A model generated the notes under the pieces. It ran no database searches, was not told the DNA's origin, and worked only from the letters and a program-made list of their open reading frames with translations. A DNA stretch of 64,000 nt from Neodiprion pinetum (taxonomy: Eukaryota; Arthropoda; Insecta; Hymenoptera; Diprionidae): positions 6,123,332 to 6,187,331 of the forward strand of contig NC_060237.1 in NCBI RefSeq assembly GCF_021155775.2, given 5' to 3'. Positions 63,126-64,000 of the stretch are shown one piece after another. The translations under genes and the position numbers were made by a program. Numbering within the stretch: the stretch's first letter is position 1; every line of letters starts with the position of its first letter.

Positions 63126-64000
63126 CGTTATTCTGTGATGATTCTAAAGATAAAATAATAAATAAAAAAGTAAATTAATTACAAAAATCGAAGATCAAAT
63201 AGCCGGTCAAATGAGTTGATAAAGATCAAATGAGACGACGCTCTGCGAATGATTAAAGAGTTCGACGTTAGTTTGAAAAAATCGCGCTTCGAACACAGCT
63301 GATTATTTCTATCAGCCAACCATACCGTAACTTATACATCATACATATGCGTGTTAAAGAGAGGATATTTTCTCTCTCAGTATAGGCAGGTGGGGATTTC
63401 AAGGCGCCAAGATTTTCTAATAATACAACACATCGTTGTTATAAATTTGTGTTGTCTTACGAGCACGTGGGTGTTTCTACACTCCCCACTCTCTAACTCC
63501 GGATTGAAATAGAGACAATGACACGCATTTGCCACGTGTGTCAAGTCATCGTATCAACGCGTTATCCCCGGATTTTTTCTTGCTAAATACTCTCAAATTT
63601 CGAACCTTTTCGAATAATCGCGTAATTCTCAGGCGTAATAATATTGCATGTTCGATTCTGTTACATATATTCATTTTCTTTCCTCTCGGAGACAGATTTC
63701 TAGTAAGCTGAAGCTTTTATGCATAACAGGTATATCACTTATACTCTCTTTATACTATTTATATTACATGTATATTTTATATACAGGTATATACAGACGT
63801 CTTCTGGAATGCATGGAAATCGCGATATCATTTGCCAATCGTTGTCAATGCTAATTTTTCTATCAGTGGATACAACCGTCGTGATATGTAATTACGATGA
63901 CAGTTATACGCTTGCGACAATCAACCGATTGGATTTACGGAACTGCCTGTATGTGAGGCATTCCACACCAAACCGATCAGGGGGCTATTCACTCGTAAAT
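63126..64000. other. Upstream region of the ZnT-like gene
   Basis: AT-rich, no supported gene. The promoter and any 5' UTR exon of the ZnT-like gene should be here. Confidence 0.4.

Noticed and set aside
1..64000. CRISPR arrays, bacterial operons, ribosome binding sites, rRNA genes
   Set aside because: None seen; the window is eukaryotic nuclear DNA with spliced genes.

Overview
This is nuclear DNA of an animal, almost certainly a holometabolous insect and possibly a hymenopteran (the order is a guess). The genes have many short introns with GT-AG ends, there are no operons, the non-coding DNA is AT-rich and full of microsatellites, and the products are typical insect housekeeping and developmental proteins. 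I rebuilt the gene models by hand by joining exons at splice sites and requiring the reading frame to stay intact; protein identities come from recognising family sequence, not from a search.

Layout. Positions 1 to about 18,300 are comparatively GC-rich and contain no gene I can support, only simple repeats, one foldback repeat (about 2,741-3,317) and a possible decayed DNA transposon (about 12,812-13,404). From about 18.3 kb the sequence becomes AT-rich and gene-dense. A DOCK6/7/8-type Rho-GTPase exchange factor lies on the minus strand (19,454-27,491, last exon or exons not found). It is followed by ALG8 (minus, 28,196-30,602) and Ric-8A (plus, 31,334-34,324), which start head to head across about 730 bp carrying two oppositely oriented CCAAT boxes. 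About 7.7 kb of AT-rich DNA separates Ric-8A from a Mei-P26-like TRIM-NHL gene (minus, 42,029-48,515); much of it could be that gene's 3' UTR. A palindromic transposon with long inverted repeats and an 8-bp target duplication (49,922-50,569) comes next, then a small secreted, probably GPI-anchored LRR protein (plus, 51,892-53,192), NDUFA9 of respiratory complex I (minus, 54,992-56,889), and a SLC30A1/ZnT1-like cation-diffusion facilitator (minus, 60,500-63,125).

The genes are unrelated in function: cell signalling (DOCK, Ric-8A), N-glycosylation (ALG8), post-transcriptional control of stem cells (TRIM-NHL), mitochondrial respiration (NDUFA9), metal transport (ZnT). The observation most worth following is that the ZnT-like protein keeps the ZnT1 fold and cysteine-rich tail but has replaced all four residues of the transmembrane metal site. 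Other notable items are three foldback elements, an antisense open frame filling Ric-8A intron 1, and a GC-AG intron in the transporter gene.
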